43,045 nucleotides of DNA. Origin: JAIRQX01 sp031556255. Lineage in GTDB: Bacteria > Chrysiogenota > Deferribacteres > Deferribacterales > JAISNW01. The stretch covers positions 1 to 43,045 of the forward strand of contig JAVBTI010000146.1 in the NCBI GenBank assembly GCA_031556255.1, given 5' to 3'. The notes beneath the pieces are model-generated. The model did no database searches. It was not told where the DNA came from and was given only the letters and a program-made list of their open reading frames with translations. The position numbers and the translations under genes are program-made. This document shows, piece by piece, positions 1 through 8,561 of the stretch (position 1 is its first letter; each line of letters opens with the position of its first letter).

Positions 1-233
1 AGGGTGTGCTTTTTCCTGTACGAGCCAGCCCCGTCATAGCCCAGATCGTAAAGATCGAAAGCACCCTCGGTCACACCTTTATGCCCGCCCCTTGGCTTAC
101 AGAGGTTTCCGCCGGACACCTCCCATATGGTGAATCTGTCAAAATCACGGGAGATAAGCAAAGCCGTGAGTCCGTTTATAAACTCCGCATCTGTTTTAGA
201 AAAGAGTGTGTCGAGAAGGGGATATGTGCTCAT
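1..233 (-). CDS. Partial CDS of unknown function (N-terminal 77 codons)
   Basis: The 3' part of this gene lies outside the window. Reading the minus strand from an ATG at 233, the frame is open to base 1. The product starts MSTYPLLDTLFSKTDAEF and continues with a mixed hydrophilic sequence (…TIWEVSGGNLCKPRGGHKG…). Its ATG overlaps the TGA of the HDOD gene by four bases (ATGA), the classic arrangement for translational coupling, so it is almost certainly the fourth gene of the signalling operon. I do not recognise the family; there is no signal peptide or membrane segment in the visible part. Given the neighbours it may be a sensory or output protein, but that is inference from context only. 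Confidence 0.6.
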   Translation of the reverse strand, partial: MSTYPLLDTLFSKTDAEFINGLTALLISRDFDRFTIWEVSGGNLCKPRGGHKGVTEGAFDLYDLGYDGAGSYRKKHT

Positions 234-1351
234 TGAGTTTCCCCCCTGTCAACGGAGAGTATGGTATTTATCCTTTGCGTAAGCGCCTCCCGGTTTCTCG
301 CGGGCAGCAAGCCGAACACCGACGACAGCGTCGAGTCCAGGGTGGTGTTGTTATTGTCTTTACAGTGGGCAAGCCTGTTGGCATTATATACGATCCGCGA
401 CTGAACTGTGTTATCAGGATTATGGTGGAGGCGCACCATCTGGATTATATCCGGAGGAAGCTGCCAGCGGTTCAGCACCATCCCTGCGACCTCCGCGTGA
501 TCGGTGCCGAGCTGTTTGCGTTCCTCTTCGCAGCTTGAGACCTCCTGCACGAGAAAATCCACCATGATTGTCTTCCCTATGTCATGCAAAAGCCCTGCCA
601 AAAAAAGGGCTTCCGAATCCTCCTGGAGATCTTTCGCAAACTCCTCGCACAGAAGAGCGGTGGTGTGCGCATGCTCCCAGAGGGCGTTACCGGTAGTTTT
701 ATACATCGTGAATTGCTTGTTATAGTAGGCGTTGGTCGCCGCGACAAGAGCTATATTCTTAAGAGTGTTGAATCCCAGAAGCACCACAGCCCTGTCGATA
801 CTATTCACATCCTGCCTCATGCCGAAAAATGGCGAGTTCACCATACGAATGACCTTGCTGGATATCCCCTGATCCATTTTTATCTGCTCGGTGATCTCCT
901 TGATAGTGCTGATGTCGCTGCTTGTGAGTTTCAGAAGCCGCTGAGCAAAAACCGGCAAAGCATTTATACTTTCCGCCTTGGCGAGAATCTTCACCTTCAG
1001 GCTTTCGAAATCCCGTTCCTTGCCGTTTCCCGCGGGAGGGGGCGTTTCGGTGGCTATACCCAGTTTACGTTTGATCACCGCCTCATCCAGAGGAGGCAGA
1101 AATACCCCGCTTATGCGGAACCCTTTCAACTGTTCGATCAACGATTTATCCTGCGTGGCGATAATCAGAAAAAGCGGTATGGGCGATTTGGAGGGAATGC
1201 GTTTCAGATCCTCCGTGTTGCGCACCTCGCACACGTGTATCTCACCTTTACCCGTGGGCACAACGGTGGCATACCCTCTGAGGGCTGCCTGAAGTTTGCT
1301 TAAAGTAGGGCCCGTACCTGTAAAAAGTATCTGTAACACTATAATCCCCAT
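230..1351 (-). CDS. HDOD domain signalling protein with N-terminal receiver-like domain
   Basis: 373 aa. Residues ~1-110 look like a degenerate response-regulator receiver fold (hydrophobic strand VLQILFTGTG, later PIPLFLIIAT), without a convincing phospho-acceptor aspartate. Residues ~125-320 are an HDOD domain (starts LPVFAQRLLKL), with the conserved SSKVIRMVNSPFFG segment and an intact LLHDIGK metal-site motif. HDOD proteins usually act as output or adaptor modules in two-component, c-di-GMP or motility pathways rather than as proven phosphodiesterases. The gene lies 26 bp downstream of a single-domain response regulator and overlaps the next gene by ATGA, so it is in one operon. The start is the ATG at 1351; the Shine-Dalgarno is weak. 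A 6-bp stem hairpin lies in the gap just upstream. The HDOD call is firm; its partner and target are inferred. Confidence 0.9.
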   Translation of the reverse strand: MGIIVLQILFTGTGPTLSKLQAALRGYATVVPTGKGEIHVCEVRNTEDLKRIPSKSPIPLFLIIATQDKSLIEQLKGFRISGVFLPPLDEAVIKRKLGIATETPPPAGNGKERDFESLKVKILAKAESINALPVFAQRLLKLTSSDISTIKEITEQIKMDQGISSKVIRMVNSPFFGMRQDVNSIDRAVVLLGFNTLKNIALVAATNAYYNKQFTMYKTTGNALWEHAHTTALLCEEFAKDLQEDSEALFLAGLLHDIGKTIMVDFLVQEVSSCEEERKQLGTDHAEVAGMVLNRWQLPPDIIQMVRLHHNPDNTVQSRIVYNANRLAHCKDNNNTTLDSTLSSVFGLLPARNREALTQRINTILSVDRGETQ

Positions 1352-1356
1352 ACTAC

Positions 1357-1372
1357 CGGCGTGCGTACGCCG
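1357..1372. other. Small intercistronic hairpin
   Basis: CGGCGT-GCGT-ACGCCG forms a perfect 6-bp stem with a 4-base loop. It lies between the response regulator stop (1378) and the HDOD start (1351). There is no U-tract, so it is not a terminator. It could affect mRNA stability or HDOD translation, because it sits just 5' of the weak HDOD ribosome-binding region. Confidence 0.4.
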
Positions 1373-1377
1373 TGCCG

Positions 1378-1737
1378 TTACTTCTTTATTTCCGTAATCT
1401 TTTCCAGCAAATCCTTGGGGGAAAAGGGTTTGGTAACATATGCGATGGCTCCGGCTTTCATTCCCTCGGCGCGCTCTTCGGCGGAAATATTCGCAGTCAA
1501 GAGCAACACCGGAATATCTTTATAAGCCGGGTCGCTTTTTATGCGCCTGCACGTTTCCAGCCCGTCCAGCCCCGGCATGACCACATCCAGGATGATCACG
1601 TCAGGAACCTTTGTTTTAATGGACTCCAGCGTCTGTTCGCCGCTCGAGACCTCCGTCACCTCGTGGCCGCTCTTCCGCAAAAACATGGCGACAACTTTAC
1701 GCAGACGGAGTTCGTCGTCCGCGATAAGGATGTTCAT
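1378..1737 (-). CDS. Single-domain response regulator (CheY-like receiver)
   Basis: 119 aa, a stand-alone receiver domain. Acidic pocket D7/D8, phospho-acceptor D51 in VIILDVVMPG, switch T81 in LLLTAN and invariant K103 in YVTKPF are all present, so it should be phosphorylatable. There is no DNA-binding or enzymatic output domain. A longer reading from 1866 exists, but the ATG at 1737 is chosen because the domain begins there (MNILIADDE) and it overlaps the upstream gene's TGA by four bases (ATGA). It is followed by the HDOD gene, so phosphate probably flows from the upstream phosphotransfer protein to this receiver, with HDOD as partner or output. That route is inference. Confidence 0.93.
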   Translation of the reverse strand: MNILIADDELRLRKVVAMFLRKSGHEVTEVSSGEQTLESIKTKVPDVIILDVVMPGLDGLETCRRIKSDPAYKDIPVLLLTANISAEERAEGMKAGAIAYVTKPFSPKDLLEKITEIKK

Positions 1738-2300
1738 ATGGCGAACTCTATCGTACAGCCTTCGTTGTCGAAAGAAAAACCGATACCGCGCTTTTTGCAG
1801 ACATCTTTGATAACTCCCCACACTTCCGGCGCGCCGTGATAGGCGTCGGCGGACAGATGGAGGCAATTTTTATTCAGATCGATGGCGATAGATTTGTCCG
1901 CCTGAAGTATCATTTCATATATTATAACGTTCGTAATGGTGCGGAGTTCGTGGGCATTCCCTTTTACTACGCAGGGGTCGGTCACGCACAGGTCGAGCCT
2001 GATCTCCCTTTCGGCCATAATGGTTTTGCACTGATCGAGAAAATGCAGTATGGACGCTTCGATATCATAATCGTCGTTAAGGCCGATAGGTTCCGCGCCG
2101 AAGGAGTGGGAAAAACATATGTCCATCCCGGCGTCGAAAAGGTCGAGCAGGAAAGAGGCCTCGATAACCTCGTCTATGAGCTTCTGCTCGTCGCCGGTCA
2201 TACGGTAGGAGAGGAGAGTGACCGAGGCGGCGATCATCGCCGTGCAGTTTCTCATGTGATGTGAAAAGTAGTTATGCACTGTGCGTAATTCGTTTTTCAT
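1734..2300 (-). CDS. Histidine phosphotransferase / degenerate histidine-kinase-like protein
   Basis: 188 aa, soluble, no membrane segment. Near the N-terminus (~residues 9-25) is a helix VHNYFSHHMRNCTAMI that resembles the SHxxR(N/T) H-box of histidine kinase dimerisation domains. The C-terminal half (~110-188: NAHELRTITNVII…GFSFDNEGCTIEFAI) looks like a shrunken ATPase fold with no recognisable G boxes. This is the architecture of ChpT-like histidine phosphotransferases, which take phosphate from a kinase and give it to receivers; the coupled downstream receiver is the natural partner. The start is placed at ATG 2300, eight bases after GGAGGA; an ATG at 2306 is too close to that Shine-Dalgarno. 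The protein could instead be a diverged cytoplasmic kinase; no sensor domain is present. Confidence 0.6.
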   Translation of the reverse strand: MKNELRTVHNYFSHHMRNCTAMIAASVTLLSYRMTGDEQKLIDEVIEASFLLDLFDAGMDICFSHSFGAEPIGLNDDYDIEASILHFLDQCKTIMAEREIRLDLCVTDPCVVKGNAHELRTITNVIIYEMILQADKSIAIDLNKNCLHLSADAYHGAPEVWGVIKDVCKKRGIGFSFDNEGCTIEFAI

Positions 2301-2565
2301 GTTCATTCTCCTCCAGTAAAGTCCGTTCACGCCATTCCCACGCAGGTGGAAGTTTTGAGCCAATTAATAAGGAATTTATTTCCCTCAACGCATATTACGT
2401 GAACCGTGTTGTAAAGCACCGGGCGAGGCCTGTCAGGCTGGATGCAATGCGAAGATATTTTTGAGGGGCAACCGCAGCATACTGATTGGTGTGTGAGGAT
2501 TGACCCCGAAAAAATAGCACAGCAGTGCGCCAGCATCACAGGCCGGAGCAATCCGGCACCTTATA
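2301..2565. other. Intergenic region with no recognised gene
   Basis: 265 bp between the signalling operon and the TPR gene. It holds the GGAGGA ribosome-binding site of the phosphotransfer gene (2308-2313 as complement) and a short hairpin, GCCGG 2542-2546 with CCGGC 2553-2557, just after the TPR stop codon on the minus strand, without a U-tract. A 74-codon minus-strand frame (2327-2551) is unusually Cys-rich and has no Shine-Dalgarno; I do not call it a gene. Confidence 0.4.
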
Positions 2566-3285
2566 CTAGCGGCGTTTTATGCGCTGGTTGGCGAGCAGCG
2601 CCTGGTAGGGCCTCGCCCCATCCTGCGCCTTCCCCAGATGCATCTGCATCCAGAGGGGGCCGTACGATTGTATCTTTACCTTCTTGCGGTTCCTCACACT
2701 GTCTAGTTCGCCAGCGAGGCGTTCATCCAGAGGAAGTTTCGCCACCCCTTTGGTAAGGAGCGCTATGGCTTTGTCCGTCTGCCCCTGCTCTGTGAGGAAA
2801 TACGCGTACAGGCTGTACACGAACCCCTCTTTTTTATTGGAGGCGACGGTTTTTTCCATCGTGCTGAAAGCCTTGTCGTAATCTTTGTTGCGGTAGTAGT
2901 AGGAGGCCAGCATCCCCATGGCCGACCAGTTTTTAATGAACGAATTTTTCAGGTACGGAAGCGCCTCATCAAACCGTTTTCTTATATAAAGTATGGAACC
3001 TATTTGTGAATCTATGTTTTTTTTGGCCAAAAATTGCCAGTTAGCAAATTTATAAGCGATCTTGAGTTTGTCCAGCGCGGCTTCGATCCGTTCCGCCTTG
3101 AGATCTTTCTCTACTGCGTTCATAACCGCAGTCATCCTTTTCAAAAAGAACCGCCCCACAAGCACGTTGATTCCCACCACCACGAAAACCGCGACCAGCG
3201 CCGCCAGCAGTATGCTGCCGGAAAAAAACCATGTCGCATAAGACAAAAGCAGCGCCACAAGCACGTCGATCAAAAGTGTATACAT
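2566..3285 (-). CDS. Membrane-anchored TPR protein
   Basis: 239 aa. Two closely spaced N-terminal membrane segments (~residues 4-22 and 25-47, LLIDVLVALLLSYATWF and ILLAALVAVFVVVGINV) form a hairpin anchor. The rest is helical with tetratricopeptide-like repeats: RFDEALPYLKNSF, DYDKAFSTMEKTV and QTDKAIALLTKGV, each with the spaced A/Y/L pattern of TPR helix pairs. The C-terminal ~45 residues are basic and possibly disordered. TPR domains are protein-binding scaffolds; no partner is evident. A GGAGGAG lies 11 bases upstream of the ATG at 3285. The gene is downstream of pyruvate kinase on the same strand with a 75-bp gap, so co-transcription is possible. No specific family is recognised. Confidence 0.8.
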   Translation of the reverse strand: MYTLLIDVLVALLLSYATWFFSGSILLAALVAVFVVVGINVLVGRFFLKRMTAVMNAVEKDLKAERIEAALDKLKIAYKFANWQFLAKKNIDSQIGSILYIRKRFDEALPYLKNSFIKNWSAMGMLASYYYRNKDYDKAFSTMEKTVASNKKEGFVYSLYAYFLTEQGQTDKAIALLTKGVAKLPLDERLAGELDSVRNRKKVKIQSYGPLWMQMHLGKAQDGARPYQALLANQRIKRR

Positions 3286-3360
3286 ATAACTACTTACTCC
3301 TCCGAAATGTTAATACGCACTATAATTGTAATAAAGCAGATTTTCAACAATTTATATGAG

Positions 3361-4779
3361 CTAGATCTCAAGTACCCTCAACAATGTCGTGGAGCCCACC
3401 TTTCCCATGGGTACACCGGCTGTAAGTATGATCCTGTCTCCTTTTTTTGCTAACCCGGAACCTACCACCAGCACCCTTGCCTCTTCAAACATTTCATCGG
3501 TAAATTCAAACCTTTTTGTCTGCATCGCGGTCGTTCCCCAACAGAGGGTGAGCTGCCTGCACGTCTGCTCCAGGGGAGTGAGCGCCAATATGGGGCAGCT
3601 GGGGCGGAACTGCGCCACGGCATAGGCGGTAAAACCGGACTGGGTGTAAGCAACGATGGCCGCGGCGTTTATATCCTCCGCCAGCCAGCCGGCTGCGCGC
3701 CCCACCGCGAGGGATACGGAAGAGGTGGAATTTATACTGCTGGAATTTTTCGCCAGTATGTTGGTCACATATGGCTCGGTGGCGGCGGCAATGCGCCCGA
3801 GCATCTCACACGCCTCCGCAGGGTAATTGCCGCTGGCGCTCTCATCAGAAAGCATGACGGCATCGGTGCCGTCCAGAATGGCATTTGCAACGTCGGATGT
3901 TTCCCCCCGCGTGGGGCGCGGGTTGTTCACCATGCTCATAAGCATTTGAGTGGCGGTGATGACGATTTTTCCGGCGTCCGTCGCGGCGCGGATAATATTT
4001 TTTTGTATTATGGGAACCCTTTCCAGAGGCACTTCCACCCCAAGATCGCCCCTGGCGACCATAACTCCATCCACATGCGGCAATATCCTGTTTATATTGT
4101 CTACCGCCTGCGGTTTTTCGATCTTGGCAATCAGTTTGGGGCGGTACGCGGCTTTGGCAAGGATGCCGGTAATCTCCGCGAGATCTTTCTCGTCACGGAC
4201 AAAGGAAAGTGCCACAAAATCCACCCCCTCATCCAGCCCCATGCGAAGGTCATCTTTATCCTTCTCAGAAAAGGCGGATACGCTGAGACTTGACCGGGGC
4301 ATATTTACCCCTTTGCGGGAATAGATCTGGCCGCCATTGATTATACGGCAGATGACCTTTTCCTCCTCTACTCTTTCCACCTCAAGCTCCATCATCCCGT
4401 CGGAGAGGAGGATAGACTCCCCCGGGTGCACATCTTTATGAATGCCGGGGTAGGCGATGGGCAGCACCCCTTCGGAATAGCCACAGGTGCCGCAGAGGGC
4501 AATCTCTTCGCCGGAAACGAGAGTGACTCCCTGATCCGGCAGCGTGCCCAGGCGTATTTTGGGACCGCACAAATCCTGAAGTATCCCCACATGGGTGTTA
4601 AGCTCTTTCGCAATGGCACGCACACGGTGGATCACTTCCCGGTGGGACTCGTGGGTGCCATGGGAAAAGTTCAGCCGTGCCACATTAAGCCCGTTCTTTA
4701 TCAGCTTGCGAATCATTTCAGGGCTTGATGAGGCGGGGCCTATGGTGCAGACGACTCTGGTTCTTCTTTTATGAGGCAT
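3361..4779 (-). CDS. pyk: Pyruvate kinase
   Basis: 472 aa, normal length for the family. It catalyses phosphoenolpyruvate + ADP to pyruvate + ATP, the last step of glycolysis, in the cytoplasm. Visible motifs: N-terminal RRTRVVCTIGPASS, LNFSHG (36-41), catalytic lysine K219 in LIAKIEKPQAV, MVARGDLGVE (240-249) and ATQML (276-280) followed by NPRPTRGETSDVANAILDGTDAVMLS split across the active-site helix. Two positions are less usual: M281 where most homologues have Glu/Asp (ML[ED]SM), and G292 where PTRAE is typical. The start is the ATG at 4779 with AGGAG about 8 bases upstream; a frame open further upstream (to 4836) lacks family homology. It is transcribed alone or with the TPR gene. Confidence 0.97.
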   Translation of the reverse strand: MPHKRRTRVVCTIGPASSSPEMIRKLIKNGLNVARLNFSHGTHESHREVIHRVRAIAKELNTHVGILQDLCGPKIRLGTLPDQGVTLVSGEEIALCGTCGYSEGVLPIAYPGIHKDVHPGESILLSDGMMELEVERVEEEKVICRIINGGQIYSRKGVNMPRSSLSVSAFSEKDKDDLRMGLDEGVDFVALSFVRDEKDLAEITGILAKAAYRPKLIAKIEKPQAVDNINRILPHVDGVMVARGDLGVEVPLERVPIIQKNIIRAATDAGKIVITATQMLMSMVNNPRPTRGETSDVANAILDGTDAVMLSDESASGNYPAEACEMLGRIAAATEPYVTNILAKNSSSINSTSSVSLAVGRAAGWLAEDINAAAIVAYTQSGFTAYAVAQFRPSCPILALTPLEQTCRQLTLCWGTTAMQTKRFEFTDEMFEEARVLVVGSGLAKKGDRIILTAGVPMGKVGSTTLLRVLEI

Positions 4780-4830
4780 GAATAAACTCCTGATTTTTGA
4801 ACGCTCATCCGTGAGCACAGTCCCACTTTC

Positions 4831-4857
4831 CGTCATTCCGGGCTTGTCCCGGAACCC
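4831..4857. repeat. Dispersed palindromic repeat (CGTCA-type), copy 1
   Basis: Begins CGTCATTCCGGGC and continues TTGTCCCGGAACCC. The CCGGG…CCCGG arms can form a hairpin. The same pattern recurs at 8486-8512 (direct) and 8562-8586 (inverted). It lies upstream of pyk in a 288-bp gap (4780-5067) that holds no gene. It resembles the short intergenic REP-like repeats that are scattered in many bacterial chromosomes. Confidence 0.6.
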
Positions 4858-5067
4858 ATTTCACCCAGGCATTATGGGGGGTTTGAATCCGCGGTTATAA
4901 TCCCTTGTTTTTCAGGGGAAGCCGTCCCCCGCATCCCGCATTAAAATGGCGGAAAGAAGGGATTATCTTTCACTCTCCCCCATGGAAAGAGAGAAATTGC
5001 CGATTACTTATGAACTGCATTATAACATTCAGAACGGGGGCCTGCCATGCGGGAACTATCCCGCTCC

Positions 5068-7614
5068 TTAATCCCGCTTCAGCAATTCCCTGGGTTTGGA
5101 CGTCCCGTCGCTGGGTCCTATCAACCCCTGCCTCTCCATCATCTCCACTATTCTCGCGGCGCGGTTATAACCTATTTTCAAATACCGCTGGATCATGGAG
5201 ATAGAAGCAAATCCCTTCTCCCGCACAATCCGCAGCGCCTCTTCATAGCGGCTGTCAAACTCTTCTTCGTCAAAATCCCCGCCGTTCTCACTGTGCTCCT
5301 CCAGCAGCGCCATATTGTATTCCGGCTCACCGTACTTTTTCAGCTCTTCCACCACACGGAGTACTTCCGATTCACTTACAAAACAGCCGTGTATACGCAA
5401 GGGATCGCTGGAGCCGGGCGGTATGAAAAGGCTGTCTCCCCTGCCCAGAAGCAACTCCGCTCCGTTCTGATCAAGTATGGTGCGAGAATCTATCTTGGAT
5501 GACACCTTGAAAGATATCCTGGCGGGCATATTGGCTTTTATTATGCCGGTGATAACGTTAACGGAAGGCCTCTGCGTGGCCAGCACAAGATGTATCCCCA
5601 CCGCCCGCGCCATCTGAGCAATACGTATGATGGAGTTTTCTACCTCTTTCCCCGCCACCATCATCAGGTCGGCAAACTCATCCACAATCACCACCATATA
5701 AGGCATCGGCGAATATGGCATCCCTTCGGCACTCTCCGGATGAATCTCAATATAATTGTTGTATGAGTCCATGCTTCGCACTCTGCATGAGGCAAGCAGG
5801 GCATAGCGCGACTCCATCTCTTTTACCACGTTTTGCAGCACGGCGTTAGCCTTGCGCGGGTCGGTGACAACAGGGGCGGCAAGATGCGGAATCCCCTCGT
5901 AAACGCTGAGTTCCACCATCTTAGGATCGATCATTACGAACTTCACCTTGTCCGGCGCTGATTTAAAAAGCACTGAGCAGATGATGGAGTTCACGCACAC
6001 CGATTTTCCGCTGCCCGTCGTGCCGGCCACGAGCAGGTGCGGCATTTTGCGCAGATCAGTAAAATAAGGTCTGCCGGAGATATCTTTCCCCAATGCCACT
6101 GCCAGCGGAGACTCGTCCTGTTTAAATTCTTTGGCTTCCAAAAGTTCCCGCAAGCTTACCATTGCGCGGGCAGGGTTCGGCACTTCGATGCCCACCGCCG
6201 CTTTCCCCGGTATGGGGGCTATGATACGTATGCTCAGAGCGCTCATGGCAAGCGCCAGGTCGTTTTCAAGGTTGGCAATCTTATTGATCTTTATACCCGG
6301 CGCGGGCTCCAGCTCAAAAAGTGTCACCACGGGGCCGGGGCGTATCTCCCTTATGCGGCCGTCCACGCCAAAATCCCGAAGCTTGCTTAAAAGCAGGTCG
6401 GCTTTCTCCCGCAGCTCTTCCGGCTCCGGTGGGGTCACTTTTCCGTCAGGGGCGTCCAGCAGTGAGAATGAGAGTTTATAATCTTTTCCCGTCACAATGT
6501 TTCGCACGCCTGCTGCCGGCGGCACTTTCTGATCGTATTCTTTTATGAGGGGTGCGCTTTGAGGCTCTTCCGTTCCGGCTGCGTCAAGAGCGTCTTTTTC
6601 ATATTCGGCCAGGAGCTCCTCCAACCGGGACACGGTGAGAAATTCCTCCCCTTCCGGAAGCCGGAAACCGTCAAGCACATGTTCCCCGTCTTCTTCAGCA
6701 TCTTCTTCGTATTCGTCTTCTTCCCCGTACACCTGCGTAAAAGGAGGGACAATCAGGGGGGGGGGGGTCACTCCGGGACTATCCGCCGTCAATGGTTCCG
6801 CCACCACCTGCGGCCGGCACAGCGGTTCGCACACTTCTTCCTTGGGTGGTTCTATCTCAGCGGCGGGCACCGGAGTGTGCGATAAGACGCGTTCTTCGGT
6901 CAGCCGGCGTTTCGCCGCCGCTCTCGCAGCGCTTCTTGATGCCAGGTTTTTTATTAAATCGTCTTTCAGATCTCTGAAAGAGTTGATAATGCGACCAAAA
7001 AGGCCTTCCTTTTCCTCTTCCGGCTTTTCCTGCCCAGCTTTCTCTTCCCGTCGGGATTTTATCTCATCATACTTATCAGAAAAGCGCCTGCCCAGCTCGG
7101 TAAAAGAAATGCGTATTATTCCCAGGACGGACAGCAGCAGTATCAAGGAACAGAGGATTATCCCTCCCGCTCTGCCTAGTATCCCCGCGACGATCGTGCC
7201 TCCGGTTACGCCAAAAACTCCGCCGGACGGCGTGTCTTTAAAAAATAGATCCTGCCCGCCTATAATCCCGCTGAGAACCGCCGCCGAAAGAAGGAATACC
7301 GCCGCTGAAAACAACGCCCCCGCAGTCCGTGTGCGGGAAATTTTTCCCCGGTAGAGTTTTACCAGCTGAAATAAAACGTACACAAGCACGAAGGGTATGA
7401 AAAGCGCGCACCAGCCGAACACTGTGCCAAGCAGGTCCGCCGCGTAGGCTCCGGCCTTGCCGAAAAGATTGTGGACGCTCTCCTGATAGCGGCTGAAAAC
7501 GATTTTAGTATATGACGGATCGCTCTCGCTATATGAAAAGAGTGACAGCCCGATAAACAGCGTCGCCACCGCCAGCAGCACAAAAAGAGTCTCGTATAAA
7601 TAGTTTTTACGCAT
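5068..7614 (-). CDS. ftsK: DNA translocase FtsK/SpoIIIE
   Basis: 848 aa. ATP-driven DNA pump at the division septum that clears chromosome dimers and activates XerCD at dif. N-terminus: about four membrane segments (~10-27, 62-85, 98-118, 140-168). Then a charged linker (~175-390) with an acidic stretch (EEDEYEEDAEEDGEH, ~298-312). Motor domain: Walker A GTTGSGKS at 531-538 and Walker B VVIVDE at 641-646. The C-terminal gamma winged helix (~785-848, SISMIQRYLKIGYNRAARI…) reads KOPS sequences. The linker contains a run of 12 cytosines in frame (6756-6767 on the complement; residues TPPPL, 283-287), a potential slippage site. The ATG at 7614 lies only 6 bp after the uppP stop, with no clear Shine-Dalgarno, suggesting coupling to uppP. 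Confidence 0.97.
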   Translation of the reverse strand: MRKNYLYETLFVLLAVATLFIGLSLFSYSESDPSYTKIVFSRYQESVHNLFGKAGAYAADLLGTVFGWCALFIPFVLVYVLFQLVKLYRGKISRTRTAGALFSAAVFLLSAAVLSGIIGGQDLFFKDTPSGGVFGVTGGTIVAGILGRAGGIILCSLILLLSVLGIIRISFTELGRRFSDKYDEIKSRREEKAGQEKPEEEKEGLFGRIINSFRDLKDDLIKNLASRSAARAAAKRRLTEERVLSHTPVPAAEIEPPKEEVCEPLCRPQVVAEPLTADSPGVTPPPLIVPPFTQVYGEEDEYEEDAEEDGEHVLDGFRLPEGEEFLTVSRLEELLAEYEKDALDAAGTEEPQSAPLIKEYDQKVPPAAGVRNIVTGKDYKLSFSLLDAPDGKVTPPEPEELREKADLLLSKLRDFGVDGRIREIRPGPVVTLFELEPAPGIKINKIANLENDLALAMSALSIRIIAPIPGKAAVGIEVPNPARAMVSLRELLEAKEFKQDESPLAVALGKDISGRPYFTDLRKMPHLLVAGTTGSGKSVCVNSIICSVLFKSAPDKVKFVMIDPKMVELSVYEGIPHLAAPVVTDPRKANAVLQNVVKEMESRYALLASCRVRSMDSYNNYIEIHPESAEGMPYSPMPYMVVIVDEFADLMMVAGKEVENSIIRIAQMARAVGIHLVLATQRPSVNVITGIIKANMPARISFKVSSKIDSRTILDQNGAELLLGRGDSLFIPPGSSDPLRIHGCFVSESEVLRVVEELKKYGEPEYNMALLEEHSENGGDFDEEEFDSRYEEALRIVREKGFASISMIQRYLKIGYNRAARIVEMMERQGLIGPSDGTSKPRELLKRD
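6756..6767. repeat. 12-base homopolymer inside ftsK (G on plus, C on coding strand)
   Basis: Twelve consecutive G on the plus strand. On the coding strand it is C12, read in frame as ACC CCC CCC CCC C(TG), giving T-P-P-P-L in the disordered linker of FtsK. Loss or gain of one base would truncate the protein before the motor domain. It is either a phase-variable or mutable site, or a place where sequencing length errors are likely. Confidence 0.9.
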
Positions 7615-7620
7615 AATAAT

Positions 7621-8415
7621 CTATAACCACAGTATAGCAGCAATCCCCACAATAAGGCAATACACTGCAAACACCCCCATTCTCGCCCGCTTCACGACTC
7701 CTATCATCACTTTTATGGCGAAAATGCCGCATACGAACGCCGCCGCCATCCCGATTATGTAGGCAACCCAGCTTGATGAGACCGCGACCTCTCCGATATG
7801 CCTTATCTGCAGCAGTGTTGCACCCAGTATGGCCGGTATGGATATTAAAAACGAGAATTCCGCCGCATCTGCCCTGGGTATCCCCGATTTCAGCCCGGCA
7901 AATATGGTGGTGCCCGATCTGGATATGCCGGGGAAGACCGACAACCCCTGGGAGATCCCCACTATCAGCGCCCTGATGGGAGTGATCCGCCCCCCTTTAA
8001 CCGGCCTGTCGGACAGGAAAAGCATCACGGACGTTACGATAAGACAGTACCCAACCACGGGGGGTTTAGTGAAAAGCACCTCCGCATAATCCTTTAACAG
8101 ATAGCCTATGATACCTGTGGGAATGGTGGCTATGATTATTCCCGCAAGGAGGTGCTTCTCCTCGTAGTAATACACCTTATACTTAGTGCTGACAAAACCC
8201 AAAACAGCAAGGAAAAGCCGCACTATCCTTCTGCGGAAGAAAAAAACCACCGCGAACAGGGTTGCCATATGTAAAAGCGTGTCGTACAAAAGGCCGGGCT
8301 GCTCGAAACCCGTAAACATCGACTGCACAAGTGCCAAATGTCCGGAACTGCTCACCGGAAGAAACTCGGTCAGCCCTTGTATTATACCCAAAATTAATGC
8401 CTGCAAAACTGACAT
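7621..8415 (-). CDS. uppP: Undecaprenyl-diphosphatase (BacA/UppP)
   Basis: 264 aa, usual length. An integral inner-membrane enzyme that hydrolyses undecaprenyl diphosphate to the monophosphate, recycling the lipid carrier for peptidoglycan and O-antigen synthesis; high dosage gives bacitracin resistance. Both signature motifs are present: (Q)GLTEFLPVSSSGHL near the N-terminus and GISQGLSVFPGISRSGTT around residues 153-170. About eight hydrophobic segments span the rest. The start is the ATG at 8415, directly giving MSVLQALILGIIQGLTE as in the family. The ftsK gene follows after 6 bp, so the two form a cell-envelope/division operon. Confidence 0.96.
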   Translation of the reverse strand: MSVLQALILGIIQGLTEFLPVSSSGHLALVQSMFTGFEQPGLLYDTLLHMATLFAVVFFFRRRIVRLFLAVLGFVSTKYKVYYYEEKHLLAGIIIATIPTGIIGYLLKDYAEVLFTKPPVVGYCLIVTSVMLFLSDRPVKGGRITPIRALIVGISQGLSVFPGISRSGTTIFAGLKSGIPRADAAEFSFLISIPAILGATLLQIRHIGEVAVSSSWVAYIIGMAAAFVCGIFAIKVMIGVVKRARMGVFAVYCLIVGIAAILWL

Positions 8416-8485
8416 TTAATACTGCTCCTTAATATAACCACACTCGGCCTGCGGAGTAACGCAGACAAGCCGCAATCCACTCTCC

Positions 8486-8512
8486 CGTCACCCCGGGCCC
8501 GATCCGGGGTCC
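8486..8512. repeat. Dispersed palindromic repeat (CGTCA-type), copy 2
   Basis: Begins CGTCACCCCGGGCCC, then GATCCGGGGTCC. Same orientation as the copy at 4831. It faces copy 3 (8562-8586), so the two together can fold into a long stem across the rnj-uppP gap (8416-8634), which holds no gene. Confidence 0.6.
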
Positions 8513-8561
8513 AAAATGAAAATAGGCTGCACCTTCAGCACCCTATGCCTTTAAATTCCGG

